A DNA stretch of 64,000 nucleotides from an uncultured Luminiphilus sp. (lineage in GTDB: Bacteria; Pseudomonadota; Gammaproteobacteria; Pseudomonadales; Halieaceae). Below, one piece after another: positions 53,212 to 62,875 of the stretch (the first letter of the stretch is position 1; every line of letters begins with the position of its first letter). Location of the stretch: the NCBI GenBank assembly GCA_943789425.1, contig CALSUB010000001.1:62001-126000 (forward strand). The letters are read 5' to 3'. Made by a program: the position numbers and the translations under genes. The notes under the pieces are model-generated. The model was not told where the DNA came from and did not search any database. It saw nothing but the letters and a program-made list of their open reading frames with translations.

Positions 53212-53802
53212 TTGACAGCCTCTGAGACAGATCAGCAACTGGTTCAGAGGGCGCAACGCGGCGATTTGCGGGCGTTCGACCTGTTGGTACTGAAGTATCA
53301 AGGTCGAATCGCGGCGCTGGTCAGCCGATACGTGTCGGATCGGTCTGAGGTGGAAGATGTTACGCAAGAGGCCTTTATCAAGGCATACCGGGCCCTCGAT
53401 AAGTTCCGAGGGGACAGCGCCTTTTACACCTGGTTATACCGCATCGCTGCCAACGCCGCCAAAAATTATTTGGTGTCGAGAAGTCGCCGGCCAGCAGCTG
53501 ACGCCACAATAGAAGATGCGGAGGTGGGCGAGCAGGCCGAGTTGTTGGCCGACGTGGGAACCCCAGAGGCGGTCGCAATGGGGGAAGAGTTGGCCGCAGT
53601 GGTGGAAGACGCTTTGGCGGCCCTACCTGAAGAACTGCAGGCAGCACTGACATTGCGGGAGTTTGAGGGGTTAAGTTACGACGACATTGCAGCAGTTTTG
53701 GACTGCCCTGTCGGTACAGTCAGATCTAGGATTTTTCGGGCACGCGAAGCGATTGATCAGCGTGTTAAGCAGCAAATGAGTGGGGAGTCTGGATTCAGAT
53801 GA
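53212..53802 (+). CDS. rpoE: RNA polymerase sigma factor RpoE (AlgU)
   Basis: The extracytoplasmic-stress sigma factor, 196 residues. It resembles Pseudomonas AlgU closely: QQLVQRAQRGDLRAFDLLVLKYQ at the start, then region 2 with VEDVTQEAFIKAYRALDKFRGDSAFYTWLYRIA, and region 4 with LREFEGLSYDDIAAVLDCPVGTVRSRIFRAREAI. It starts with TTG at 53212 after GAAGGTG. The promoter at 53122-53149 implies autoregulation. rseA overlaps its stop by 4 bases. It heads the envelope-stress operon rpoE-rseA-rseB-rseC-mucD. Confidence 0.97.
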   Translation: MTASETDQQLVQRAQRGDLRAFDLLVLKYQGRIAALVSRYVSDRSEVEDVTQEAFIKAYRALDKFRGDSAFYTWLYRIAANAAKNYLVSRSRRPAADATIEDAEVGEQAELLADVGTPEAVAMGEELAAVVEDALAALPEELQAALTLREFEGLSYDDIAAVLDCPVGTVRSRIFRAREAIDQRVKQQMSGESGFR

Positions 53803-54416
53803 CAACCAATGAGAGAGAATTCGAAACGCTGTCCGCGGTGATGGATGGGGAAGCTGATGAGCTCGAGTTACGACGTATGCTCGATGCTACCAGCAGCGAC
53901 CCTGAGTTAAGAGCAAAGTGGCGTCGGCAGCAAATGGTGCGGGAATTGCTTCAAACCCGCCGCATTAGTCAGCCCGACATTGAGGTGTCCGCTGCCGTAA
54001 AGGAGACGTTGACTGGCGGAAACAGTGCGCTCAGAAATCCGCTTTGGAGTATGGCCGTGGCTGCTTCTGTGACCATGGCTGTTGTGCTGGGTGGTCAGCA
54101 ACTGTTGGTGCCCCAAAATAGCGTCATGCAAGGCGCCGTAGTCAGTGATGTTGTGGGCGGTGTCGTCCCGGTTTTGGGCGCACAGCCCGTTCAGGCGAGC
54201 CTCGGTGCGAGGTCATTACCGGTCGCAGGGCGGCAAGTCGATTCGGCTGACAATGAGCGACGAGAAGCGGCGGCAATGTATGAGCGGCTGGCGCAAGATC
54301 GTTACCGTAATCTGGGCCGTCGTCACGCATCGGCCTCTGCGCAGACCCATCCTGCCCCTTATATTTCTTATATTCGTGCGCCGGCGGCTAGCGGTGAAAA
54401 TCCCCCGTTGCAGTAA
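53799..54416 (+). CDS. rseA: Anti-sigma-E factor RseA (MucA)
   Basis: A single-pass inner-membrane protein that holds RpoE inactive until cleaved under envelope stress. The 205-residue protein has a cytoplasmic sigma-binding N-terminus (LSAVMDGEADELELRRML, then LRAKWRRQQMVRELL), one membrane segment at about residues 84-106 (LWSMAVAASVTMAVVLGG), and a periplasmic tail. The tail includes YERLAQDRYRNLGRRHA and a C-terminus of Ala/Pro-rich residues. Translational overlap with rpoE is 4 bases. rseB follows 4 bases on. The match is by position and architecture as well as sequence. Confidence 0.92.
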   Translation: MTTNEREFETLSAVMDGEADELELRRMLDATSSDPELRAKWRRQQMVRELLQTRRISQPDIEVSAAVKETLTGGNSALRNPLWSMAVAASVTMAVVLGGQQLLVPQNSVMQGAVVSDVVGGVVPVLGAQPVQASLGARSLPVAGRQVDSADNERREAAAMYERLAQDRYRNLGRRHASASAQTHPAPYISYIRAPAASGENPPLQ

Positions 54417-54420
54417 GCCG

Positions 54421-55305
54421 ATGAGCGACTGGTGGGTGCGGTGTTTAGGCGCACTATCGCTCTGTGTTGTCTGTCTGCCGCTGCCGGCACAGGTCTCTGC
54501 GCTCGACTGCGAATTAACGACTGAGCCTGAGCGGGCGCTCGCAAAACTGTTAGATGCCCACAGTGCCATTTCCTATGAGGGAACGGTACTGTTCGAGCGA
54601 GCAGACAATCGGCAATTCTTGGAGGTCGCATGGCCAAGCCAGGATGCCCCTGACGAGCATCGTCAGGGAACGCTGCGTCGCCTCAATGCTACGGTTAATC
54701 CCCAGGCGGAAGTTTGGCCAAGCGCGTTCGTCCCAGAGGGCCGCGTGTGCGATCTCGGCAAGTTTTATTCAGTGAGCCTCGATTTGAGTCGTGTCATTGC
54801 GGGTCGATTGACCAAAAAGCTGGTACTTCGTCCGCGTGACACATTGCGGTTGGCGCACTTTGTTGATGTGGATGTACAAACAGGCATGGCGCTTGCGATG
54901 GTCACTGCTGAACCGGGCGGAAAAGTGCTGGAGCGATTTGAGTTTGCGGCTATCCGCTATCGAGATTTGCCTCCGTTGGAGGTTGGTCAGCCTGCTGAGG
55001 CGGACGGTGGCTCGATTGCGCGGGGCCGGGGCGTGATACCGGGTTACTTTGTGGTGGCTGAAAATCACGAGCAAGGTGTCTTCGTGGTCAGCGACGGCTG
55101 GGCTACTGCTTCTGTATTTATTGAGCCGTTGCCGCCGACGGCGCCCTCGGGCGAGGGTGCTGTCATTGATGGTGCCACGCTCACCTACACTCGAGGCACG
55201 CGAGTTGGCAATAATGGCGTGTTGATTAGCGTGTTGGGAGAGGTGCCTGTGGTCACGGCAAGACTGTTAGCTGACGCGGTGCGTTCTGCCGGGTCAGGGC
55301 CATAA
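54421..55305 (+). CDS. rseB: Sigma-E regulatory protein RseB (MucB)
   Basis: A periplasmic sensor that binds RseA and shields it from DegS-type proteolysis until lipids or LPS displace it. The 294-residue protein has a signal peptide (LGALSLCVVCLPLPAQVSA) and a LolA-like N-terminal domain (AHSAISYEGTVLFERADNR). A second domain contains GKVLERFEFAAI and ends with VFIEPL, YTRGTRVG and TARLLADAV. ATG at 54421 follows the rseA stop by 4 bases; the frame runs back to 54145 but overlaps rseA entirely there. rseC starts in its stop codon region (1-base overlap). Confidence 0.93.
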   Translation: MSDWWVRCLGALSLCVVCLPLPAQVSALDCELTTEPERALAKLLDAHSAISYEGTVLFERADNRQFLEVAWPSQDAPDEHRQGTLRRLNATVNPQAEVWPSAFVPEGRVCDLGKFYSVSLDLSRVIAGRLTKKLVLRPRDTLRLAHFVDVDVQTGMALAMVTAEPGGKVLERFEFAAIRYRDLPPLEVGQPAEADGGSIARGRGVIPGYFVVAENHEQGVFVVSDGWATASVFIEPLPPTAPSGEGAVIDGATLTYTRGTRVGNNGVLISVLGEVPVVTARLLADAVRSAGSGP

Positions 55306-55787
55306 TGGGCGGGGTAACGGAGCCCGGTATTGTGGTGGGTGTAGAGACCAATGCTGTGTGGGTGGAAGCCGATCGAAGCGCTGCCTGTGGTCGCTGTGCA
55401 GCGCGCGCGGGTTGCGGGCAAGGTGCCTTGTCAGCCCTGTTGCAACAGGGCAAGGGTCGAGTGAAGGCATTGTCGAGCGACACGCTGCAGGCATCAAGTT
55501 GTCAAGTTGGCGATGAGGTTATGATCGAGATTCCCGATTCCACTTTGCTAGGCGGTACGCTATGGCTCTACGGTGCGCCTTTAATGCTGGGGACAGGCTT
55601 TTCATTGTGGGCGGCTTCCTGGGGTGATTTGTGGGCCGCCAGTGCGTTCTGCCTTGGGTTGTTGAGCGGGTTTGCTATCCTTCACCAGGTGAGCTACCGC
55701 TTTCAAGGTCGGTTGCCCGGCATGGCGGAACCTCGGTTAGCGTCTAAAGCTGCGGAGCCGCATTTCGAGTTGCTCGCAAAACAGTAA
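55305..55787 (+). CDS. rseC: RseC/MucC family protein
   Basis: A 160-residue inner-membrane protein of the RseC family, linked to sigma-E control and to redox enzymes; its mechanism is not settled. The cysteine-rich N-terminal motif is ACGRCAARAGCGQG (four-cysteine pattern). Two membrane helices follow (about residues 85-105 and 108-127). ATG 55305 overlaps the rseB stop (TAATG). The C-terminal tail is hydrophilic. Gene order matches algU-mucABCD of Pseudomonas, where mucC lies between mucB and mucD. Confidence 0.9.
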   Translation: MGGVTEPGIVVGVETNAVWVEADRSAACGRCAARAGCGQGALSALLQQGKGRVKALSSDTLQASSCQVGDEVMIEIPDSTLLGGTLWLYGAPLMLGTGFSLWAASWGDLWAASAFCLGLLSGFAILHQVSYRFQGRLPGMAEPRLASKAAEPHFELLAKQ

Positions 55788-55817
55788 CGTCAATCTTGTT
55801 AGATCTGGAGTACGGCC

Positions 55818-57218
55818 ATGATGGTACGCGCTGTGTTGTTTATTTCTGTTTTTTGGGGACTGTGTGGTTTCGTCAGCCTGTCGAGTGCGGCGCTGCCTGA
55901 CTTCACTGAAATAGTCGAGGCGTCCTCACCTGCAGTCGTGAAGATACTTGTAGAGTACGAGGCTGAAAACCCTCGCTATCAAGAGGAATTAGAGGAGCTA
56001 CCCGAATCTTTGCGAAGATTCTTTGACTTTCGCGGCCGCCCCCCAGTGCCGCGTGAGCGGGCGGGCATGGGCTCTGGATTTATCTTCTCCAGCAATGGTT
56101 TCGTGATTACCAATCATCATGTCGTCGACGGTGCGAAACACGTCGTGGTGCGTTTGCCCACCCGGCAGGAATTTGATGCCGAGATCATTGGTACTGATCC
56201 GCGTTCTGATCTGGCGGTGCTAAAGATTGCCGGTGATAGCCTGCCCATCCTGCGCTTGGCGGATGACGGGGCGGTGAAGGTGGGGCAGTGGGTGCTGGCG
56301 ATCGGCTCACCCTTTGGGCTGGATTTTTCAGTTACCGCTGGCATTGTCAGCGCAGTAGGGCGCAGTTTGCCGACTACTGCTGGTGACAACTATGTGCCTT
56401 TTATCCAAACGGATGTCGCGATTAACCCGGGCAACTCGGGTGGGCCGTTGTTTAATCTTGAGGGAGAGGTCATCGGTGTTAATTCTCAGATATTTACGCG
56501 CTCGGGCGGATCAATCGGATTGTCGTTCGCGATTCCGAGCTCAGTGGTCCGCAATGTTGTCGCTCAAATACAAGAAACAGGCGAGGTAGAGCGCGGGTGG
56601 TTGGGTGTCAGTATTCAAGATGTCGACCGCAATCTTGCCGACTCCTTCGGTTTGGATCGTCCTAGGGGGGCCTTAATCGCTCAGGTGGGTAAGGATTCAC
56701 CTGCCGAAAATGCCGGTCTAGCATCAGGCGATATTATTGTGAGCTTCGATGGTCATGCCGTTGAAACGTCAGCAGACCTGCCTCACATCGTTGGCCTCAT
56801 TGCGCCGGGGACGTCAGTTGAGGCGGTGATTATGCGCGATGGCAAAGAGCGATCCATTGAAGTGGAGGTGGGTGTGCTGGCTGCGGATGCAGTGGCCAGG
56901 GTTGAGACAGAGGCCGCATCAGATGGGACGGTGAGGCTCTTGGGTATGCGTATTGCACCGGTCGAGGCGGAATTGCTGTCGGAGCTGGGATTATCCGGTG
57001 GCGTCTGGGTGGTCGGCGTTAAGCCCGGCTCCCCGCAGGCGAATCGGGTGTGGAAGAGGGCGATATATTGACTCGATTGGGCAGTCGTCCGATCAGCCAG
57101 ATAAGCGGATCTTGATGGCGTTGCAGACGAGTTGGTGTCTGGCGCTTCTGTCCCGGCGAGGCTGATTCGCGGACGTAGCCCCCTATTCATTGGCATTCGT
57201 ATACCTGAAAGCGACTGA
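55818..57218 (+). CDS. mucD: Periplasmic serine protease MucD/DegP-like (frame interrupted twice here)
   Basis: A periplasmic HtrA protease and chaperone controlling envelope stress. It has a signal peptide (residues 1-24). The trypsin-like domain has His in VITNHHVVDG, Asp in DPRSDLAVL and Ser in NPGNSGGPL. It continues with the first PDZ domain (GWLGVSIQDV) and a second one. The frame shown from 55818 ends at 57071, but one base is missing near 57035 and one is extra at 57107-57108. With both corrected, the second PDZ domain reads on through GVEEGDILTRLG and ISDLDGVADELV to a stop at 57216-57218, giving about 466 residues. The indels cancel, which favours sequencing error. Confidence 0.9.
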
Positions 57219-57231
57219 TGCTAGGGCGTTT

Positions 57232-57252
57232 AGCGTGCTAAAATGGCACGCT
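57232..57252. repeat. Short inverted repeat between mucD and lepA
   Basis: AGCGTGC at 57232-57238 and GCACGCT at 57246-57252 pair perfectly around a 7-base loop (TAAAATG). The element follows the corrected mucD stop by 13 bases, so it could end the sigma-E operon. It lacks a T tract. The loop TAAAAT also resembles a -10 box for lepA. Confidence 0.35.
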
Positions 57253-57309
57253 TCGATGTTATGGATTGTCGTTTCTGACAGTCCCCATTCCTTTTGAGGC
57301 GACCAAGCA

Positions 57310-59110
57310 GTGGCTGAACTCAGTCATATACGTAACTTTTCTATCATCGCGCACATCGACCACGGCAAGTCGACGCTGGCTGATCGTTTTATTCAGCACT
57401 GCGGCGGACTGTCAGAGCGAGAAATGGCCGAGCAGGTACTCGACTCCATGGACTTGGAGCGCGAGCGCGGTATCACAATCAAAGCGCAGAGCGTCACGCT
57501 AGATTACGAGTCTGCAAGCGGTCAGGTGTATCAGTTGAACTTTATTGATACGCCGGGGCACGTCGACTTCTCCTATGAGGTTTCTCGCTCACTGGCTGCC
57601 TGCGAGGGCGCCCTGCTGGTGGTGGACGCGGGTCAGGGTGTCGAGGCGCAGTCAGTTGCAAACTGTTACACCGCAATTGAGCAAGGTGTCGATGTGCTGC
57701 CTGTGCTCAACAAGATGGATTTGCCTCAGGCTGATCCTGAGCGCGTGCAGCAGGAGATTGAGGAAATTATTGGGATCGACGCCACAGAGGCGGTCCCGAC
57801 GAGTGCAAAGACAGGGCTGGGTATCGAGGATGTGCTCGAGTACCTGGTTCGAAAAGTACCGGCACCAATCGGTGACCGCGACGCGCCATTGCAGGCGCTT
57901 ATTATCGACTCGTGGTTCGATAATTACTTGGGCGTCGTGTCGTTGGTCCGCGTGATGCATGGGCAGCTCAGTAAGCGAGACAAGTTTCTAGTGTCGTCTA
58001 CCGGCAAGCAGCACCAAGCGGACATGATTGGCGTGTTCACGCCGCGACGGACCACGACAGACCGCTTGATGGCAGGTGAGGTGGGTTTCGTCGTCGCGGG
58101 CATTAAAGACATCAAGGGCGCGCCAGTGGGCGATACCCTGATTTCAGCCTCACACCAAGAGACGTCGGCTTTGCCCGGTTTTAAACAGGTCAAACCGCAG
58201 GTTTATGCGGGCATTTTTACGGTCAACTCCGACGACTATGAAGATTTTCGAGAGGCGCTGGGCAAATTGACGCTCAATGATGCGTCGCTGTTTTACGAGC
58301 CGGAATCTTCGGATGCGCTGGGCTTCGGGTTTCGCTGCGGCTTCTTGGGCATGCTGCATATGGAAATCATTCAGGAGCGGCTGGAACGTGAATACAATCT
58401 AGATTTGATCACGACCGCCCCGACGGTGATTTATGAGGTCGTGAAAAAGGGGGAGGAGGTAATCTATGTCGATAACCCCTCCAAGCTGCCCGATCCCGGC
58501 GACATTGAAATCATGCGCGAACCGATCGCCCGCTGCACTATTTTGACGCCTCAGGAGTACCTTGGTGCTGCCATAACGCTGTGTGTGGAGAAAGCGGGGT
58601 TCACAAGTTGATTTGCAATTCTTGGGGCAGCAGGTGCAGCTGATCTACGATGTGCCGATGGCTGAGGTCGTATTAGACTTTTTTGATCGGTTGAAATCGG
58701 TCAGCCGGGGTTACGCTTCCCTCGACTACAGTTTTGAACGGTTTGAGGCGGCGCCGCTATCGCGGTTAGATGTCTTGATTAATGGCGATCGAGTGGATGC
58801 GCTAGCGATTATTGTCCACCGGGATTATGTCCAATCTCGCGGACGCGTGTTGACCGAAAAAATGAAAGAATTGATCCCGCGACAGATGTTCGATGTCGCC
58901 ATTCAGGCGGCGGTGGGAGGCAAGATTGTCGCTAGACAAACCGTCAAGGCGTTGCGCAAAAATGTCACCGCCAAGTGTTACGGTGGTGATGTGACGCGAA
59001 AAAAGAAGCTGCTTGAGAAGCAGAAGGCGGGCAAGAAGCGTATGAAGCAAGTCGGCAATGTTGAGATACCCCAGTCGGCCTTCTTGGCGGTATTGCAGGT
59101 GGACCATTGA
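57310..59110 (+). CDS. lepA: Elongation factor 4 LepA (frame interrupted once here)
   Basis: A ribosome-binding GTPase. The first 428 residues or so are in one frame, with the P-loop [22 protein letters not shown], and NKMDLPQAD. The rest, including [10 protein letters not shown] and [21 protein letters not shown], is in the next frame. The break sits at 58594, where one surplus base separates CVEK from RGSQVDLQF. Removing it gives a 599-residue protein, exactly the length of E. coli LepA. The start is GTG 57310. lepB follows on the same strand, the classic arrangement. Confidence 0.93.
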
Positions 59111-59183
59111 AGCCTGCACGTTTTTGCCCTGCGTGAACGGCTCGTTTCAGTGATAATTGGGGCTCAGGCCTGAGGCGTTTAGC

Positions 59184-60028
59184 ATGATGAATATCGATTT
59201 CCCGCTGATTCTTGTGATTGTTGTGTTGGGTAGTGGTGCGATTTGGCTCCTCGATACACTGCTGTTAGCTGGGGGACGTCAGTCCCGTCGGCAGGAATTG
59301 GCAGCCCGGTTTCCGGGGTACGAGGAAGAGGGCTCAAAGGCCGCGCACGCTTTCAATGAGGCGTGTCTCGCTGAGGCGGCTGAGCCAGCGGTTGTCGAGT
59401 ATGCCCGCTCATTCTTTCCTGTATTGGCGGTGGTATTGGTATTGCGCTCATTTTTGTATGAGCCGTTCCAGATTCCCTCATCTTCCATGGTGCCCACCCT
59501 CGAAGTCGGCGATTACATATTGGTGAATAAGTATGCCTACGGCTTGCGACTGCCTGTGACGCGAACCAAAGTATTGGAGCTGGGCGAACCAGAGCGAGGT
59601 GACGTCATGGTCTTTTTCCCGCCACACCAAAATCAAACCTATTACATTAAACGGGTCATTGGTAAGCCCGGTGACCGTGTGGCGTATCGCGACAAACAAC
59701 TCACCGTGAATGGCGAGCCAGTCCCTCAGATGTGGTTGGCCGAGATACCGACTGGGCGCTATGCCGTAAAAATGGGGCGGGAGTCACTGCCCGACACCGA
59801 TGGACACCTGATGCAAATCGATAATCGCCGGCCGCCTCGCAACTTTTCGGTCGTCGTTAAGCCCGGACACTATTTTATGATGGGCGATAACCGAGACAAC
59901 AGCAGTGATAGTCGTGTTTGGGGGCAGGTGCCAGAGCGCGATATTGTGGGTAAAGCGGTCGCGATCTGGATGCACTGGGAGGCTTTCTCAGCGTGCCCTC
60001 GTTTAAGCGGGCAGGCGCCATTGACTGA
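59184..60028 (+). CDS. lepB: Signal peptidase I (C-terminus in a shifted frame)
   Basis: Inner-membrane protease that removes signal peptides from exported proteins. The start ATG 59184 (GAGG 8 bases upstream) gives two membrane segments (about residues 5-25 and 70-92). The nucleophile Ser is in QIPSSSMVPTL, the general-base Lys in YYIKRVIGKPGD, and the box E signature is GDNRDNSSDSR. The uncorrected frame ends at 60053 with an unlike-family tail. One missing base near 59983 restores the family C-terminus FLSVPSFKRAGAID with a stop at 60026-60028, giving 281 residues. Confidence 0.92.
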
Positions 60029-60045
60029 TGGTTCAGGGAGCGTTT

Positions 60046-60461
60046 GTGAGTAGACTTGAGCAGCAGCGCTCACAGGTAAGCCCAAGCGCCGCGACGCGGG
60101 GTTTGGTTTGTGGGCGATGACAACGAACTTAGTCTTTTTCGGGCTGCTCCTGATCGCTGCGCTTCGTGTGGCACCAACTTACTTTGAGTACCTCACCGTC
60201 AAGGACATGGTCAGGCGGGCTGTGGTCGAGCAACCCGTGTCTGGCGAGACCGTGCCGCAACTCAAAAATCGACTGGCAGCGCTATTGGTGACGAACCAGG
60301 TGCGCGGCATCGAGATCGATGACATTGCGATCTATCCAGAGCGAGGTGTCATCGTGATTGATGCGCGTTACGAAACCCGATTTCCGTTGTTTTGGATTCT
60401 AGACGGCGTGATGCAATTTGACGATCTGGTTTTTGAAACCACCCCGGTGGGGCGTTCTTGA
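60046..60461 (+). CDS. DUF4845 membrane protein (probable frame break near its start)
   Basis: A small membrane protein of unknown function, found between lepB and rnc across Gammaproteobacteria. The clear part begins at ATG 60117 with a membrane segment (LVFFGLLLIAALRVAP), then YFEYLTVKDMV and the C-terminal RGVIVIDARYETRFPLF. GTG at 60046 has a strong GGGAG site 5 bases upstream, but its frame stops at 60120. Adding one G to the G run at 60098-60101 joins it to TRGFGLWAM and yields 138 residues. A short form from TTG 60108 is the alternative. Confidence 0.75.
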
Positions 60462-61153
60462 CTGGGCTCAGACCGATTGAGGTCGCATCTCTGCAGGCAA
60501 AGTTGGGCTATGAATTTTCTAATGCCGACCTACTGGTCCGCGCCCTGACGCATCGAAGTGCGGGCAAGCATCACAATGAGCGATTAGAGTTCCTCGGCGA
60601 TGCCATTATTGGTTTTGCAGTGGCGGAGGCTTTTTTTCATCGGTTTCCTGAAGTCGACGAGGGTACCCTGAGTCGCATGCGAGCCAGTGTGGTCAGTGGT
60701 GAGGCGCTGTCGAGGGTGGCGCGCGAGCTGGGATTAGCAGAGCACCTTATTTTGGGCGAGAGCGAGCGCAAAAGCGGTGGGCGGCATCGGGAATCGATCC
60801 TTGCCGATACACTTGAGGCGTTGGCAGGCGCTGTGGTGTTAGATGATGGTACGGAGCGTGCCCGCACCGTCGTTGGTCATTGGTTGCTCTCGAGCATTGA
60901 GGCGGTGTCGCCGCATGATGTCGTTGATGCGAAGACACAGCTGCAAGAATGGCTCCAGGCAAGAAAAGAAGCGCTCCCTGAGTACACCATTACCGCTGTC
61001 TCAGGCAGTGATCATGCCCAATCTTTTCAGGTGCAGTGTCGGCTACCCAGTCGAAAGTTGAGCACGGAGGCAGAGGGCTCCAGTCGGCGACGTGCGGAGC
61101 AGAGCGCAGCTTCTCTGATGGTTGCTAAGTTGGTACATCATGACCCAGTCTGA
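60458..61153 (+). CDS. rnc: Ribonuclease III
   Basis: Double-stranded RNA endonuclease that processes rRNA and mRNA. The 231-residue protein has the catalytic signature [13 protein letters not shown] (near residue 41) and [15 protein letters not shown] (second catalytic acidic pair). The C-terminal dsRNA-binding domain runs [20 protein letters not shown] to [16 protein letters not shown]. It starts with TTG at 60458, overlapping the DUF4845 stop by 4 bases, and overlaps era by 14 bases. The sequence is intact although its neighbours carry frame breaks. Confidence 0.96.
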   Translation: MTGLRPIEVASLQAKLGYEFSNADLLVRALTHRSAGKHHNERLEFLGDAIIGFAVAEAFFHRFPEVDEGTLSRMRASVVSGEALSRVARELGLAEHLILGESERKSGGRHRESILADTLEALAGAVVLDDGTERARTVVGHWLLSSIEAVSPHDVVDAKTQLQEWLQARKEALPEYTITAVSGSDHAQSFQVQCRLPSRKLSTEAEGSSRRRAEQSAASLMVAKLVHHDPV

Positions 61154-62051
61154 TCAGTACTGTGGCGTGGTCGCGATCGTGGGTCGACCCAATGTTGGTA
61201 AGTCAACACTGCTTAACCATTTGCTCGGTCAAAAGCTGAGTATTACTTCTCGGAAGCCTCAAACAACGCGGCATCAATTGTTGGGTGTGAAAACTGAAGG
61301 TCCGCTGCAGCTTGTATTCGTGGACACGCCCGGTATTCACAAGGGACAGTCGAAGGCAATTAATCAGGTTATGAACAGGACAGCCGCCGCGGCGATGAAC
61401 GACGTTGACGTCACCTTGCTACTGTGTGATCGAACCCGTTGGACAGATGAGGACGAGCTGGTGCTGTCACTGGCAGCTCAACAAAGTAGCCCGGTGGCAC
61501 TCGTGATCAATAAAGTCGATCTACTTGAGCATCAGTCAGTATTGTTGCCGTTTGCGAAAAGCCTCTCAGCGCGCTGCCCATTCGATGCGGTTTTGCCCGT
61601 GTCAGCGCTGCGCCGGCGAGGTCTGGATGAATTGACGCAGTATGTGCAGCAACACGCTCCCTTGGGCCCTCACTTATTTCCTGAAGATCAGATCACGGAT
61701 CGGAGTCAGCGATTTCTTGCTGCAGAACTGGTGCGCGAAAAAATCATCAGGCAGTTGGGCGACGAGCTGCCCTACGCAACTGCCGTTGAAATAGAGGCCT
61801 TTAACGCGGATGACAGGGGCGTGCTACACATTCATGCGCTCATTTTGGTGGAGCGAGGCGGTCAGAAAAAGATTCTTGTCGGCGAGTCGGGCGAGCGTCT
61901 TAAAGCGATCGGTACCGCCGCCAGGAAGGATATGGAGCGTGCGTTCGACGCTAAGGTCATGTTGAAGCTATGGGTGAAAGTGAAGTCGGGTTGGTCTGAC
62001 GATATCAGGGCGCTGAAAACACTGGGGCTGGATCCGCTGAGTGAATCATGA
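61140..62051 (+). CDS. era: GTPase Era
   Basis: A GTPase that binds 16S rRNA and aids 30S maturation. The 303-residue protein has G1 [13 protein letters not shown]2 [11 protein letters not shown]3 [10 protein letters not shown]4 NKVD and G5 [14 protein letters not shown]-binding domain follows ([29 protein letters not shown]). ATG 61140 overlaps the 3' end of rnc, and recO begins 4 bases before its stop ends. The rnc-era-recO order is normal for the class. No frame break. Confidence 0.97.
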   Translation: MTQSDQYCGVVAIVGRPNVGKSTLLNHLLGQKLSITSRKPQTTRHQLLGVKTEGPLQLVFVDTPGIHKGQSKAINQVMNRTAAAAMNDVDVTLLLCDRTRWTDEDELVLSLAAQQSSPVALVINKVDLLEHQSVLLPFAKSLSARCPFDAVLPVSALRRRGLDELTQYVQQHAPLGPHLFPEDQITDRSQRFLAAELVREKIIRQLGDELPYATAVEIEAFNADDRGVLHIHALILVERGGQKKILVGESGERLKAIGTAARKDMERAFDAKVMLKLWVKVKSGWSDDIRALKTLGLDPLSES

Positions 62052-62775
62052 CCACACTGCAGCCGGCATGGGTGCTGAACCGAAAAGCGTATGGAGATAA
62101 CGGCCTCTTAGTCGAGCTTTTTACGGCCGAATCAGGTCGATGCAGCGCGGTGGTTCGAGGTGCTCATCGCCGCAAGCAGGGGGGCTCACTCGCCGCTCTA
62201 CTGCAGCCATTTCACCCCCTACTGATCACCCTGGTGGGGCGAGGTGAGTTACGGACGTTACGCGCCGCGGAGTCGCCGCGATCGCTTATATTCTGCGCGG
62301 TGATGCCCTCATGAGTGGGTTGTATGTCAACGAGCTGGTAAACCGAGTGGTACCGCGCTTCGATCCGCATCCCGATATTTTCGTGAGCTATGGTGAAAGT
62401 GTTGAAGCGCTGAGTAGCGGTCCGTCTGAGGCGATTCTCAGGCGTTTTGAGCTGAGACTGTTGAGTGAGTTGGGGTACCGCGTTGATTGGCTTTGCGACA
62501 GTGAAGGTGATGCTATTCAACCTGAGTGCGCATACCGCTTCGAAGTGGGTCGCGGGTTTTGCCCGGTGGTGCTGTCCGAGAAGCCCAGTGTCGCGGGGCC
62601 AGTGATCATGGGGGCGCAAATGACCGCGGTGGCAAACTGGCTTGCCGTGGGCCAAGCCCCGCCGGCCTTAGATTGGGCACCGTTCAAGCAGGTAACCCGC
62701 GCCGCGCTGAGTCAGCTCACAGCGGGTCGCACCTTGCACAGCCGAGATATTTATCGGCAGCTAAAAAAGACATGA
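62048..62775 (+). CDS. recO: DNA repair protein RecO (frame interrupted once here)
   Basis: Loads RecA with RecR in gap repair. The N-terminal OB-fold part is [20 protein letters not shown], with [12 protein letters not shown]. The remaining helical part is in another frame ([19 protein letters not shown], then [15 protein letters not shown]). One missing base between 62277 and 62278 explains the shift; supplying it joins the two through [14 protein letters not shown] and gives 242 residues, the E. coli length. ATG 62048 overlaps era by 4 bases. pdxJ, which often follows recO, is not present; cysM follows instead. Confidence 0.9.
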
Positions 62776-62875
62776 TGCTTAGACTGCTTGGTTGTCGCGG
62801 CGGATTCCGTCGTGCACAATAAGTTGTCGAGTGTCGGTATACTGAGCCCTTTTCGGCTTGAGGCAAGCAAACCAA

